From: G965276675 sp965276675
GTDB taxonomy: Bacteria; Acidobacteriota; Terriglobia; Terriglobales; Acidobacteriaceae
Direction of reading: 5' to 3'
DNA length: 64,000 nt
Assembly (NCBI GenBank): GCA_965276675.1
Contig: OZ255624.1
Span: 3,286,001-3,350,000 of the forward strand
Within the stretch, counting starts at the first letter, position 1, and every line of letters begins with the position of its first letter. This document shows positions 28,021 to 36,305 of the stretch, piece by piece. The position numbers and the translations under genes were made by a program. The notes under the pieces were generated by a model. It made no database searches. It was not told the origin of the DNA and saw only the letters and a program-made list of their open reading frames with translations.

Positions 28021-29375
28021 AGATATCCGAAGGACAACACCAGCAGGAGGAGAGACTGAGAGTGCGCTTTATGTTGTTTGCGAATGCCGAGAGGGACGTG
28101 GCGAACAGCTCCCTGCTCCGGCCGAAGTGGCTTCAGTGACCCGCTTTGAGCCAGGAGAGGCAGCACGACAGGGGCAGCCGTCAGGGACAGGAGGATGACT
28201 CCCGCAGCAAGCACGATGGCAAGCTCACGGGTTGGAAGAGGCACACCGGTTGCTATTGCAACCGGCAGCGAAAGGATGGAGGCCAACGTGAGCGCGCCGC
28301 GCACACCTGCAAAGCCAAAGAAGCCAACGTACCTGGTCCAGGCAGATCTTATACGGAGAGCAGGATCGCTGTGTCTGAGCGAGCGCAGTGTGATCCACGC
28401 CCACGCCATCCGGATAAGGATGAGGGCGGCCGTGATGAGGATGATGTTGAAGCCAACATGCATGGGTGAGGGTAGGTCATCGTTCTGAAAGCCGTTGACG
28501 ATGCTTGGGAGCCTTGCGCCCAGAAACACGAAGATGAGGCCGTTGAAGGTCATTTGCAGCATCTCGATCACACCAAGACCGTGATCGCGCGTTGCAGGCG
28601 CAAGAATACCCCTCACCATCCACGAAAGCACAAAACCTGCGGCAACAGCCGATAGAATGCCCGAGCAGTGGAGCCGTTCCGCCAGCATGTAAGAGCCAAA
28701 CGGGAGGAGCAAGCCGAGGAGCACCTGGGAGGCAGGCAGCGGACCCGTCTTGCGTTGAATCCAGAGTTCTACGTGCGCGACAGCAAACGCGAGGCAGGCT
28801 CCTGTCAGAACTCCGCCGACTGAGATCCTCAGCAGAGTAGTAGCGGCATCACCCCACGAGAAGGTTCCCGTAGCCGCCGCAACGACTGCGAACCGGAAGC
28901 AGACGAGGCCCGCAGCATCGTTGAGCAGTGCCTCACCCTCAAGCACATGCAGGAGCGGTCCGGGGGGCCTCACTCCGCGCAAGGAACTCATGAGCGCAAC
29001 GGCATCGGTCGGCGACAGCACGGCCGCAAGAGCAAAGCTCACGGGGAGCGGCATCTCCGGAATCAGCCAGTGGATGAAGAAGCCAACGCTGCAGACCGTG
29101 AACCCGACCAGTCCGAACGCCATAAGCGAGATCGCGCCTCTGAGTCGCAGGAGCTCCTTTCGTGGGGCGAGATAAGCATCCACAAACAGCAGAGGAGCGA
29201 CGAAAAGCGTCATGAATAGCGCGGGATCGGAGATGTCACTTGGATGTGCGAGCGGCGCAAGGACGAACCCAAGCGCGATCTGCAGGAGCGCCAGCGGCAA
29301 TCTGAGGAGATCCGCTGCGACAACCGACAGCGCCACGGCAAACAGCAGGAGCAATGTGCTCTCAAGTACAGGCAT
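28008..29375 (-). CDS. CPA1-family Na+(K+)/H+ antiporter
   Basis: 455 residues from the Met at 29375 ('MPVLESTLLLLFAVALSV'); a longer frame upstream has no membrane character and runs into the neighbouring gene. About 12 spans are visible. CPA1 marks: 'LALLQIALGFVLAPL', 'LFVAPLLFVDAYLAPRKEL', 'FALAAVLSPTDAVALMSSL' and 'HVLEGEALLNDAAGLVCF', the last holding the ion-binding Asn-Asp pair. The family exchanges cytoplasmic Na+ or K+ for protons. The C-terminal cytoplasmic tail is short. It overlaps the gene before it by 14 bases and the lipoprotein after it by 13, so the three look like one compact operon. Confidence 0.88.
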   Translation of the reverse strand: MPVLESTLLLLFAVALSVVAADLLRLPLALLQIALGFVLAPLAHPSDISDPALFMTLFVAPLLFVDAYLAPRKELLRLRGAISLMAFGLVGFTVCSVGFFIHWLIPEMPLPVSFALAAVLSPTDAVALMSSLRGVRPPGPLLHVLEGEALLNDAAGLVCFRFAVVAAATGTFSWGDAATTLLRISVGGVLTGACLAFAVAHVELWIQRKTGPLPASQVLLGLLLPFGSYMLAERLHCSGILSAVAAGFVLSWMVRGILAPATRDHGLGVIEMLQMTFNGLIFVFLGARLPSIVNGFQNDDLPSPMHVGFNIILITAALILIRMAWAWITLRSLRHSDPALRIRSAWTRYVGFFGFAGVRGALTLASILSLPVAIATGVPLPTRELAIVLAAGVILLSLTAAPVVLPLLAQSGSLKPLRPEQGAVRHVPLGIRKQHKAHSQSLLLLVLSFGYLCAR

Positions 29376-29965
29376 GGCCTGGTTCTCCACACATCGCAAC
29401 TTGCACGGCTTCTGTGATGGATCGGTTGCAGGCAAGCAGTCGGTCCTGCTCCTGTGCGCTGAGGCTCTGACCTTTGATCGGCTGCCATCCTTCACGGCTT
29501 AGCACGACGGGCAGACCACAGACACCATGGACGCCGAGGTATCCATCCGAACGGACCTGCCCGTAAATCGGCAGGCCCTCGTGTGAGAACGCGGCTTCTA
29601 CACACTGTAGCGTGGCGTTGCTGGTTGCGTTCGGGGTCGAATGCAGGACGCGCGCCGTAATGAAGGGTTCGATGAAGATGCGCACATCCGGTGCAGACTG
29701 CACCATGAGTTCGTAGGCCTGTTGCACATCCCCGTCCTTCAACAGTTCACCTGCCTGCGCACGCATCTTTGTCACGCGTTGCTCCAGGTCATCGAGAGGA
29801 CATGATTGCTGCAGCACTAACATCTGACGCTCGGTGAGCACGGTGCGGCGACATCCGCTTCGATCTCACAGGCTTCCTTACAGAAGAGGATGCGAACGCC
29901 CTGTTCGTCGAAGGCATCCATCAAGTCGATGCGCTCGGCCAGAAGCCTGCTATCGCTCAAGAGGC
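29362..29965 (-). pseudogene. Dehydrogenase-like (malate/lactate type C-terminus) gene fragment, frameshifted
   Basis: The 3' part reads 'NATLQCVEAAFSHEGLPIYG', 'QVRSDGYLGVHGVCGLPVVL' and 'SLSAQEQDRLLACNRSITEA', resembling the last helix-sheet part of malate/lactate dehydrogenases. The 5' part ('LLAERIDLMDAFDEQGVRIL', 'FCKEACEIEADVAAP') lies one frame over; one lost base near 29839 explains the slip. The N-terminal Rossmann domain is missing because the fragment is fused at about 29960 to a carboxylesterase. The family call is tentative: the first half does not look like a classical lactate dehydrogenase. Its stop overlaps the antiporter start. Confidence 0.45.
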
Positions 29966-30713
29966 CCTTAGTCTCCTTTGGAGCAATGATGTGCATGCAT
30001 GCGGAGGCTGCACCAGCCGACTCCCCACCGATGGTCACGCGCGCCGGATCGCCGCCAAAAGCAGCGATATTCCTCTGAACCCAGCGGAGTGCTTCTCGCT
30101 GGTCCTCCCGACCGTACGCGCCATTTGCGCTAGCCTCGAACGAAGGGTGAGCCATGAAGCCAAGGACACCGAGCCGATAGTTGAAAGAGACCACAACCGC
30201 ATCGCCAGCCAGTGCAAGATCTGTGAGCGGGTAAAGGGCGCTCGAACCGCCTACGAACGCGCCTCCATAGATCCACACGAAAACGGGACGCTTTGCGTTC
30301 GCTGGTTTGCCGTCGTTCGGCACTGTCACGTTTATGAAGAGGCAATCCTCTTCATAACCAGCTTGCGTCAGGCTATAGCGGGCTACCTGCGGGCACCCAT
30401 TGCGGTAGCTGGTCGCATCAAGAGTTCCCTTCCATGGCGTGGCGGGAGCCGGAGGAGCCCAGCGCTGCTCGCCGGTGGGCGGCACTGCATATGGAATGCC
30501 TTTAAGGGACAGGACAGTTCCCTCGTTCAGGCCCCTGATGATGCCCGAGGTCGTCGTCACGATCGGCGCCGCGGGCTGCGCAGCATGGATCGCAGAAGAA
30601 GTGAATGCCGCGACGAGAGCCAGCAGTGAGGATACAAACAGGCAGCGACGGGAAGCCAATTTATGCAAAAAGAAACTCCGGGGATGACCTGCTGAGAATA
30701 CGGGTATTCGCAT
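29962..30713 (-). pseudogene. Type-B carboxylesterase, 3'-truncated
   Basis: From Met at 30713 a signal peptide ('LFVSSLLALVAAFTSSAIHA') leads into a para-nitrobenzyl-esterase-like alpha/beta hydrolase: 'GIPYAVPPTGEQRWAPP', 'CLFINVTVP', oxyanion 'VWIYGGAFVGGSSALY' and the nucleophile elbow 'VTIGGESAGAASACMHI' with catalytic Ser. The family has about 500 residues with Glu and His later in the chain; here homology stops about 15 residues after the elbow, where the frame runs into an unrelated fragment. The catalytic Glu and His are lost, so the product should be inactive. Confidence 0.82.
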
Positions 30714-30906
30714 CCCACAAGCATTGACACTTTTGGGTGACAGGAACACAACAGCTTCTCCTGATCGATGGCTCACTCTCATGAGTGCGATCGGTCGTCC
30801 CACCGCAGGGCGGACTGATGTACTTCAGGACGACATCTCCGAGATGTTGCTGGTGCGTTTACTCTCGTCTCCAAGTAGCATCTCTCGAGCAATCGAAGGT
30901 AAAAGT

Positions 30907-30923
30907 GGCACTGTTGCATTAAC
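30907..30923 (+). repeat. IS6 terminal inverted repeat, left
   Basis: 17 bases, ggcactgttgcattaac, identical in inverted orientation to 31464-31480. It lies 37 bases beyond the transposase stop. Confidence 0.85.
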
Positions 30924-30960
30924 GAGCTGGAGCGCATTTCGCCCATATCCGGGCGAGCGA

Positions 30961-31429
30961 TCAAGCGGCAACTTGGAAGAGCTGGTTCACAAAGCGGACC
31001 TCATTGCGGACGCCTGGCTTGCACGTGAGGCAGTGTCCGCGCCGAATCATCTGCATGATCTCGAAACCCTTGATCGTCGCCGTCTTAGTCCTCATGGTTT
31101 GTAATCCTCGTGTTAGCTTGATGACTTGCTTCAATGCCCCATGGTCTGCCTCGATAATGTTATTCAGGTACTTCGATGTTTGGTGCCTCGTCTCCTTCGA
31201 CAGCTGGCCGTCACGCTTGAGCCTTCCGATCGCTTCGGGTATGAGCGGAGCTTATCGGTGGTGATGGACGATGGTGACCAATTCCGCATCACTGTCAGTA
31301 CCTTCGCTAGAAAACGATGTGCTGCGCGAGTGCTGCGGCGATCCGAGAGCATGAAATCTATGAGCACCCATGCTTGTCGACAGCACGGAATAGGATGATC
31401 TCAACTCGGAAGCGACGACGCCTGAACAT
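30961..31429 (-). pseudogene. IS6 transposase pseudogene inside the element
   Basis: The frame starts 'MFRRRRFRVEIIL' at 31429, then jumps to 'FRAVDKHG' and 'DFMLSDRRSTRAAHRFLAKV', so about 80 central residues with the helix-turn-helix and first Asp are deleted. A TAG follows 'DKHGCS'. One missing base near 31225 shifts the frame; after it come 'SKYLNNIIEADHGALKQVIK' with the catalytic Glu, 'TMRTKTATIKGFEIMQMIRR' and the normal end 'VRFVNQLFQVAA' at 30961. The product cannot be functional. Confidence 0.82.
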
Positions 31430-31463
31430 GAACCAGCGTAGCGCCCGGAGGTGCAGATTCCCG

Positions 31464-31480
31464 GTTAATGCAACAGTGCC
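31464..31480 (-). repeat. IS6 terminal inverted repeat, right
   Basis: Reads gttaatgcaacagtgcc on the plus strand, the exact reverse complement of 30907-30923. It lies 34 bases upstream of the transposase ATG. Confidence 0.85.
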
Positions 31481-31797
31481 CCGATAGTGGATGGCCACTA
31501 TAATATCCGTGTCTCGGGCTGGATCTGCGACTTAGCACCTTTGTGGAACGGACATCACCCTGGTACTTCCCTACTATCAAGCTGACTTCGGAGGCCATCC
31601 CGCTTTTTTTCAGAGAGGCATGACATAGCTCACCATCTCGAAGAGCAATCGGTGAGGATCATGGACTATTTGTGGGTCGCTATCCGTAGCATGCTCGGTG
31701 GTACGCTACGCGTTGCTCTCGGTCGAATGACACTTGGGTTAGACACATCGTTTCCGTGGACCACCCTCGCTATTAACTCGCTTGGTAGTGACTCCTC
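31481..31797. other. Gene-free stretch between IS6 element and urease remnants
   Basis: About 320 bases. A plus-strand frame from 31652 ('MRIMDYLWVAIRSMLGGTLR') resembles nothing I know. It may be decayed urease-operon or IS flank sequence. Confidence 0.3.
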
Positions 31798-31911
31798 GAC
31801 CCCGAAGTCGAGGTCGATCCCGAAACCTACGAAGTCACCGTCGACGGTAAGTTGATTGAATGCGAACCGGCAAATGAGCTTCCACTCGCGCAATGATACT
31901 TCCTCTTCTAA
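31798..31911 (+). pseudogene. ureC: Urease alpha subunit (UreC) C-terminal remnant
   Basis: The last 30 or so codons of ureC are recognisable: 'EVDPETYEVTVDGKLIECEP' then 'ANELPLAQ', a TGA, and 'YFLF' before TAA. In intact UreC the end is 'LPMAQRYFLF', so the Arg codon CGA has become TGA. Everything upstream, including the nickel site, is missing. It lies just before a ureG remnant, in an order close to that of real urease operons but with ureE/ureF lost. Confidence 0.75.
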
Positions 31912-31942
31912 ACCTTACTCACAACCACAAAGGAGAAGACGC

Positions 31943-32166
31943 GTGTCCAGCCCAAACCGAACTGAAGGTGCATTTCGCATCGGTATCGCCGGTCCCATAG
32001 GCAGCGGTAAGACAGCTTTGGTCGATTGCCTATGCCGTGCGCTCTCACCGCGTTATCAATTCGCCGTGGTCACCAACGATATCTACACCCGCGAGGATGC
32101 GGAGTTTGTTACTCGCCAGGGCACTCTGCCGCCCGAGCGCATTCGTGGCGTGGAGACCGGAGGCGG
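31943..32166 (+). pseudogene. ureG: Urease accessory GTPase UreG, truncated
   Basis: The GTG start at 31943 has AAGGAG 9 bases upstream. The product has the UreG N-terminus: P-loop 'RIGIAGPIGSGKTALVDCL', 'AVVTNDIYTREDAEFVTRQG' and 'LPPERIRGVETGG'. Homology ends there, before the nickel-binding Cys-Pro-His that would follow ('CPH'), and the frame stops at 32188. About 75 of some 210 residues remain. The gene is inactive and unlinked to other urease genes. Confidence 0.83.
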
Positions 32167-32606
32167 ACCGTGCTCATCGAGGCGGTGATGGCCTACAAGC
32201 CCCGCCTTGATGAGTTGGGCGTAGAGCGCAAAGCTGATTTGATCGCTCACAAAAGCTTGAGCGAAGACCACTCCGAGGAGTGGTTTGCCTTCCAGCTCCA
32301 GCATTTGCATCAGTACGGCTGCGCGGTGATCTAGGAATCACCGCGCGCATGCACGTGGTTGCGCGCCAACGCTCAAAAGCTGTTCAAGATGAGCCTGCGC
32401 TTCGAGTTAAAGCCCTAGTGCGAAGGCATACAGATGTTATTTCTCTGGTCGATCAGGCATAAGGGAGAGCGCACCATACCGCCGACCGGCATGGAATCCG
32501 AACCCGGCAATTGGGATGTCTTTACGAAGCTGAAAAGGCACTTCTGACGAAGGGTGTTTACTCCGTCAGGGCTATCCATCATTCGAAAACGGAAGCTTTG
32601 ATCTAG
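32167..32606 (+). other. Unrecognised coding-like fragments downstream of ureG remnant
   Basis: Starting in another frame at about 32168 the plus strand reads 'VLIEAVMAYKPRLDELGVER' and 'KADLIAHKSLSEDHSEEWFA' to a stop at 32334; this is protein-like but not UreG, and I do not know the family. A further open run at 32463-32603 ('EAEKALLTKGVYSVRAIHH') is separated only by a TAG (32604-32606) from the acidic frame that follows. Confidence 0.3.
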
Positions 32607-33248
32607 AATATCAGCGAGAGCCTGAAGGGACATGTTCTGCAGTTCTCCCTGGAGAACCACCAGGAGGAATGGTGCGATCTTATCACTCGCCTAGGCGCAT
32701 TATCGATCGCAGAGACGGAGTCATCGGATGATGATCTCGCGGTCGAGTGTGAATCGGAATCGGACACGCGTGTAGTAGCCCAGCCCGACGCAGCACCGAA
32801 GCCTAAACCGGTACTATCTCCGGAACCAGAGCCTGCTTCTTCGAGCACAGAAATGTATTACTCAGCTGACGATCTGATGGCCGAGCTTGATAGACAACCC
32901 AGGACTCAGAAGAATGTCGGCCGTGAAGTAGAGCCAGAGCAAGTACATATTTATAGTTTTTACCATGAGCCTGAACCAGAGCTAGAGTCAGAACCAGAGA
33001 TAGATCTAGATCCCTGCGCATACCTTCCTTACGTGCCGACTGTACCTGAAAAAACCAGCTACACGGATGAAGAGGCTCTAGCAGTAGTCCTCAAGGAGGA
33101 TGCGACTGCAGAGGATTTTTGGTCGAATATGACACAAAAACAAAAGCTTGAAGATCTAGCGCACGTTCTCAAGTGCAGGCCTGATCATTTGTCACTGGTC
33201 GGCGTCAAGCCGGAACTTCCACTCCGGAGTTCTCAACTAACTTCTTGA
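32607..33248 (+). CDS. Hypothetical acidic, Pro-Glu-rich protein, start uncertain
   Basis: An open frame of 213 codons with no ATG until 32853 (131 residues from there). Upstream of that ATG the sequence is equally protein-like ('LQFSLENHQEEWCDLITRLG'), so either an unusual start is used or the 5' end was lost; one in-frame TAG at 32604 separates it from another open stretch. The middle is rich in acidic residues and Pro-Glu runs ('PKPKPVLSPEPEPASSS', 'EPEPELESEPEIDLDP'); the end is helical. Base composition is noticeably more AT-rich than neighbours, suggesting transfer. No family recognised; it may be a remnant. Confidence 0.4.
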   Translation, partial: NISESLKGHVLQFSLENHQEEWCDLITRLGALSIAETESSDDDLAVECESESDTRVVAQPDAAPKPKPVLSPEPEPASSSTEMYYSADDLMAELDRQPRTQKNVGREVEPEQVHIYSFYHEPEPELESEPEIDLDPCAYLPYVPTVPEKTSYTDEEALAVVLKEDATAEDFWSNMTQKQKLEDLAHVLKCRPDHLSLVGVKPELPLRSSQLTS

Positions 33249-33794
33249 CGATCATAATCCAGTGACGAATGTGGTCGCTCATCGATAAGTTTGGCATCAA
33301 TCGAAGAAGAAACAAAATGCTCTACAACGGCATTTGAATGGCAGTGGCACAAGCGATGTTGCATTCCGACGCGGTAGGGATTCGCAACATGGTCACTTCA
33401 GGTGTCATGCCCACCGATGCTGGCATCCACGAGCCGCGGTCATCTGCGTTTCAACCAACAGACTTTCAAAGCTTAGCTCCAGAAGCCGGGTATCGCTGCT
33501 TCCACTGCCAAGCCAAAAGAGAGGCTTGATCGCGTCGAGCGCTGCGCGCCGAAGTAGCCGAGATGCTGGCTGAAGTGCAAAGCTGTCACTGATGCATTAC
33601 CATCTCCACCAGTAGTATGCAAACCGGCTAGCTCCTAAGCGAAGATGGGGGTCGCTGTCCACCTGCAATGAAACCCCGCCGGTGCGGGAGGAAGATTGTC
33701 CCGGGTAAACCGGAGGTGTGACCTACAGAATAGACAGTAGAAGCGATTTTCTGATGCTGGGCAGGCCTAAGCGCGAGCCTTATCGGCGCAGGAG
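33249..33794. other. Gene-free stretch before the sugar-uptake operon
   Basis: About 550 bases. Overlapping short frames on both strands (such as plus 33338-33529) resemble no family. Small GC-rich inverted sequences occur near 33670-33710 (ccccgccggtgcgggagg), which could help stop the leftward operon that ends at 33795. Confidence 0.35.
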
Positions 33795-34055
33795 TCAGCG
33801 TATCCGAAAACGGCTTCTTCTTCGGGGCAGAAAGCGGATGGTGTACGCGCCGCCTAAGATGATAAGCAGGAGTCCGCCCCACAAGCTGGCGTGATAGTGG
33901 GCGAACATGACGGGCGCAGGGTGATAAAAATCCTTGATTCCGGCATAGAGAATGATCAGGCCAAAAATGAGCAGGAGCACGCCAATGAAGAACCAGACGG
34001 GAAGCATTTTATGGTGCTCATGATGAACTGTGAGGTCTGTCTCTTGGTTGGGCAT
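33795..34055 (-). CDS. Small two-span membrane protein
   Basis: 86 residues. The start at 34055 has GGAG about 9 bases upstream. A His-rich soluble head ('DLTVHHEHHK') precedes two hydrophobic helices ('WFFIGVLLLIFGLIILYAGI' and 'WGGLLLIILGGAYTIRFL') and a basic tail. It follows the SSS symporter by 34 bases in the same direction, so it is probably co-transcribed and may be a symporter accessory subunit, as small membrane proteins often accompany SSS carriers. No named family is recognised. Confidence 0.72.
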   Translation of the reverse strand: MPNQETDLTVHHEHHKMLPVWFFIGVLLLIFGLIILYAGIKDFYHPAPVMFAHYHASLWGGLLLIILGGAYTIRFLPRRRSRFRIR

Positions 34056-34089
34056 GAGGTGGTCTCCAATCGGATGCAGAAGCTGTTAG

Positions 34090-35805
34090 TTACCAGAAGA
34101 TGATTTGCAGCGCGGCGAAGACGACAGCGACGCCGGCACCCCAGAAGATAGGCCGCTTGTAGAGTGCCACGTTTCCATCTGATGGGATGTCAGTAAAACT
34201 ATAGGTGAGGTTCTTAAGCTCGGCATCGGACTTTGGAGTGGTGAAATAACTGACCACGATGGTGACGAGAACGCAGATGATCCAGGACCATAAGGCACGG
34301 TAGAGATTTTCCGCCATAGGCTTGGCGTCGGACGAGAGAGCGATGTAGCGCAGCCCGTCTGGGTTAAAGGCGACATAGCTGTACATCGCCACTGACGAGA
34401 TGGTGCCGGCGAACAGACCCCAGAAGCCTGCTTTTGGCGTAGCGCGCTTCCACAACATGCCAAGGATAACAGTGCCGAAAAGCGGCGCGATGAAGAAGCT
34501 GACCAGCGCCTGCATGTAATCCATGATGCTCTTGAAGTGGGTGACTAGGTAGGCGGTGCCGATGCTGCCGATGACGCCGAGAATAGTGCACCAGCGGCCG
34601 ATGAGCAGGTAATGCTTATCCGTTCCGCGCTTGTGAATGTAGGGGCGGTAGATGTCATAAGTCCATACGGTAGCGAAGGCGCTAACGTTGCCGGCCATGC
34701 CGGACATGAAGCCGGCGATGAGCGCGGTGATTCCCAGGCCAAGCAGACCGGGGCCGCAGTACCGAGCGAGCATGAGCGGAAGGACTTCATTGTAGCTGTG
34801 AAGGCCGGGGCCCACGGCGCTCTCGGGAACCAGCTTGAATGGCAGAACGGCGAGCGCAAGCAGGCCCGGCAGGATCACGATCAGCGGCACGAACATTTTG
34901 AAGTAGCAGGCGATGATGGGTGCGAGCTTGGCGGAGCGCAGGTCTTTGGCAGCCATGGCGCGCTGCACCACCAGGAAGTCCGTCGTCCAGTAACCGAAAG
35001 CGATAACGCCGCCCAGCCCGAGGACGATGCCGCTCCAGTGGACGCCCATGGGATTTCCGGAGAAGGTGGCGAGGGGCGCCCAGAGATGAACATAATCACC
35101 CTGGACGCGTTCATGAATCTTGGCCACGAGGCCGCTCCAACCGCCAGCTTCCACCATTCCGAGGATAGGGATGGCGATGGCACCCAGCCAGATGAGAAAG
35201 AACTGCAGAACCTCATTGAAGATGGCCGAATAAAGGCCGCCTAGCGTGACGTACGCAGCAACGGTGAAGGAGGAGACCCAGATGCTGAAGTGGATATTCC
35301 AGCCGAGTACTACTTTCATCACCAGCGCCATGGCGTACATATTGATCCCGGACATGAGCACGGTCATGAAGGCGAATGAGATTCCGCTGAGCGCGCGGGT
35401 TGCTTCGCCATAGCGAAGCTGGAGATAGCCGGGGACGGAGTGAGTGTTGGAGATGTAATAGAAGGGCATCATAACGAGGCCCAGGACAACCATTGAAGGA
35501 AAGGCGGCGATCCAGTAGAAGTGCGTGGCGAGCAGCCCGTACTGGTAGGCGGCCGCAGCCCATCCCATGAGTTCGAGCGCGCCCAGGTTGGCGGACAGAA
35601 AACTGAGGCCTGCGACCCAGGCAGACATGTCGCGGCCAGCCATGAAGAAGTCATCCGAAGTATTGGCAAAGCGCCGGAGGTAGATGCCAATGCCCAGCAC
35701 CATAAGGAAGTAGATAAAGATGATGAGCAGGTCCGGTGGCGAGAGCGAGATCAGCCGATCGCTGCTCGGAAGCCAGAGGGCGGGCATCGGCGAGGTGACG
35801 CACAT
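34090..35805 (-). CDS. SSS-family sodium:sugar symporter
   Basis: 571 residues with 13-14 spans, inner membrane. Family marks: 'TSDDFFMAGRDMSAWVAGLS' (SSS helix 1 region), 'SANLGALELMGWAAAAYQYG', 'PSMVVLGLVMMPFYYISN', the signature-like 'VIAFGYWTTDFLVVQRAMAA' and 'SGMAGNVSAFATVWTYDIYR' near the second Na+ site. These features fit the sugar (SGLT/VPE-like) branch. AAGGA lies 9 bases before the ATG. It is the transport gene of a small operon with a mutarotase remnant, a TIM-barrel isomerase and a PMI-like cupin, so the substrate is probably a monosaccharide such as a deoxyhexose or pentose. Confidence 0.88.
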   Translation of the reverse strand: MCVTSPMPALWLPSSDRLISLSPPDLLIIFIYFLMVLGIGIYLRRFANTSDDFFMAGRDMSAWVAGLSFLSANLGALELMGWAAAAYQYGLLATHFYWIAAFPSMVVLGLVMMPFYYISNTHSVPGYLQLRYGEATRALSGISFAFMTVLMSGINMYAMALVMKVVLGWNIHFSIWVSSFTVAAYVTLGGLYSAIFNEVLQFFLIWLGAIAIPILGMVEAGGWSGLVAKIHERVQGDYVHLWAPLATFSGNPMGVHWSGIVLGLGGVIAFGYWTTDFLVVQRAMAAKDLRSAKLAPIIACYFKMFVPLIVILPGLLALAVLPFKLVPESAVGPGLHSYNEVLPLMLARYCGPGLLGLGITALIAGFMSGMAGNVSAFATVWTYDIYRPYIHKRGTDKHYLLIGRWCTILGVIGSIGTAYLVTHFKSIMDYMQALVSFFIAPLFGTVILGMLWKRATPKAGFWGLFAGTISSVAMYSYVAFNPDGLRYIALSSDAKPMAENLYRALWSWIICVLVTIVVSYFTTPKSDAELKNLTYSFTDIPSDGNVALYKRPIFWGAGVAVVFAALQIIFW

Positions 35806-35924
35806 GGGATCGATCCTTTATATGCTGAATGGAACAAGCATGACGGCAAATTCAAGCGTGCTGAAGGTCCCGGCACCCACCAGTGCGATAAATGACGGAG
35901 CCAAAACTGGTGGGGAACGCCGAG

Positions 35925-36260
35925 CGCTCAGGGTTCCGAAATCGACGTCGGCCACAATGGCCACGGACGGTATCGAAAACTCTTTCCATCCGCACCCATT
36001 TTTCGCCCGGTACAGCCTAAGGAAGGACCAGTTGGAACTTGCTCATGAGCTGCTCCCACGTCCTCAAAGATGAAGTCGTCCGTGGTGTTCAGAACCATGA
36101 CCATTCGCGTCCCGAGCAGAAGATTCGCTCGCTGAGAATGGCCTGCTGTCTGACATTTCGACGACCTCGGCCAGATGTGTCCGCGCTGGTGGTAGCGCCT
36201 GTATTCGGCGATTAGGGCAGGGTCATCCTTGAGGTCAAGCGCGAGGCAGTAAGTTTTCAT
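35925..36260 (-). pseudogene. L-rhamnose mutarotase-like gene, broken
   Basis: The start at 36260 and 'MKTYCLALDLKDDPALIAEY' match the N-terminus of L-rhamnose/L-fucose mutarotases (DUF718-type). Then frames change: 'RRYHQ' to 'IWPEVVEM', 'LLGTRMVMVLNTTDDFIFE', and in another frame 'TWEQLMSKFQLVLP', a stop, 'AVPGEKWVRMERVFDTVRG'. At least three indels and one nonsense change are present and a short internal segment is missing. It sits 45 bases after the isomerase in the operon, so the pathway has lost an anomer-exchange step that is usually not essential. Confidence 0.75.
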
Positions 36261-36305
36261 GCGGTCAGGTCTCCGTCCGAAGAATGGCGGGATATGGTCG
36301 GCCCG

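Larger units (their letters stand above)
30907..31480 (-). mobile_element. Internally deleted IS6-family element with intact 17-base ends
   Basis: Perfect terminal inverted repeats ggcactgttgcattaac lie at 30907-30923 and 31464-31480; the sequence matches the IS6 terminal type (GGCACTGTTGCAAA). The 574-base unit is shorter than complete IS6 members (about 0.75-0.9 kb). The flanking octamers (gtaaaagt and ccgatagt) differ, so no 8-base target duplication survives. The ends could still serve as substrates for a transposase supplied elsewhere. Confidence 0.85.

Noticed and set aside
30899..31488. 8-base target duplication of the IS6 element
   Set aside because: The flanking octamers gtaaaagt and ccgatagt do not match, so no target duplication is claimed.
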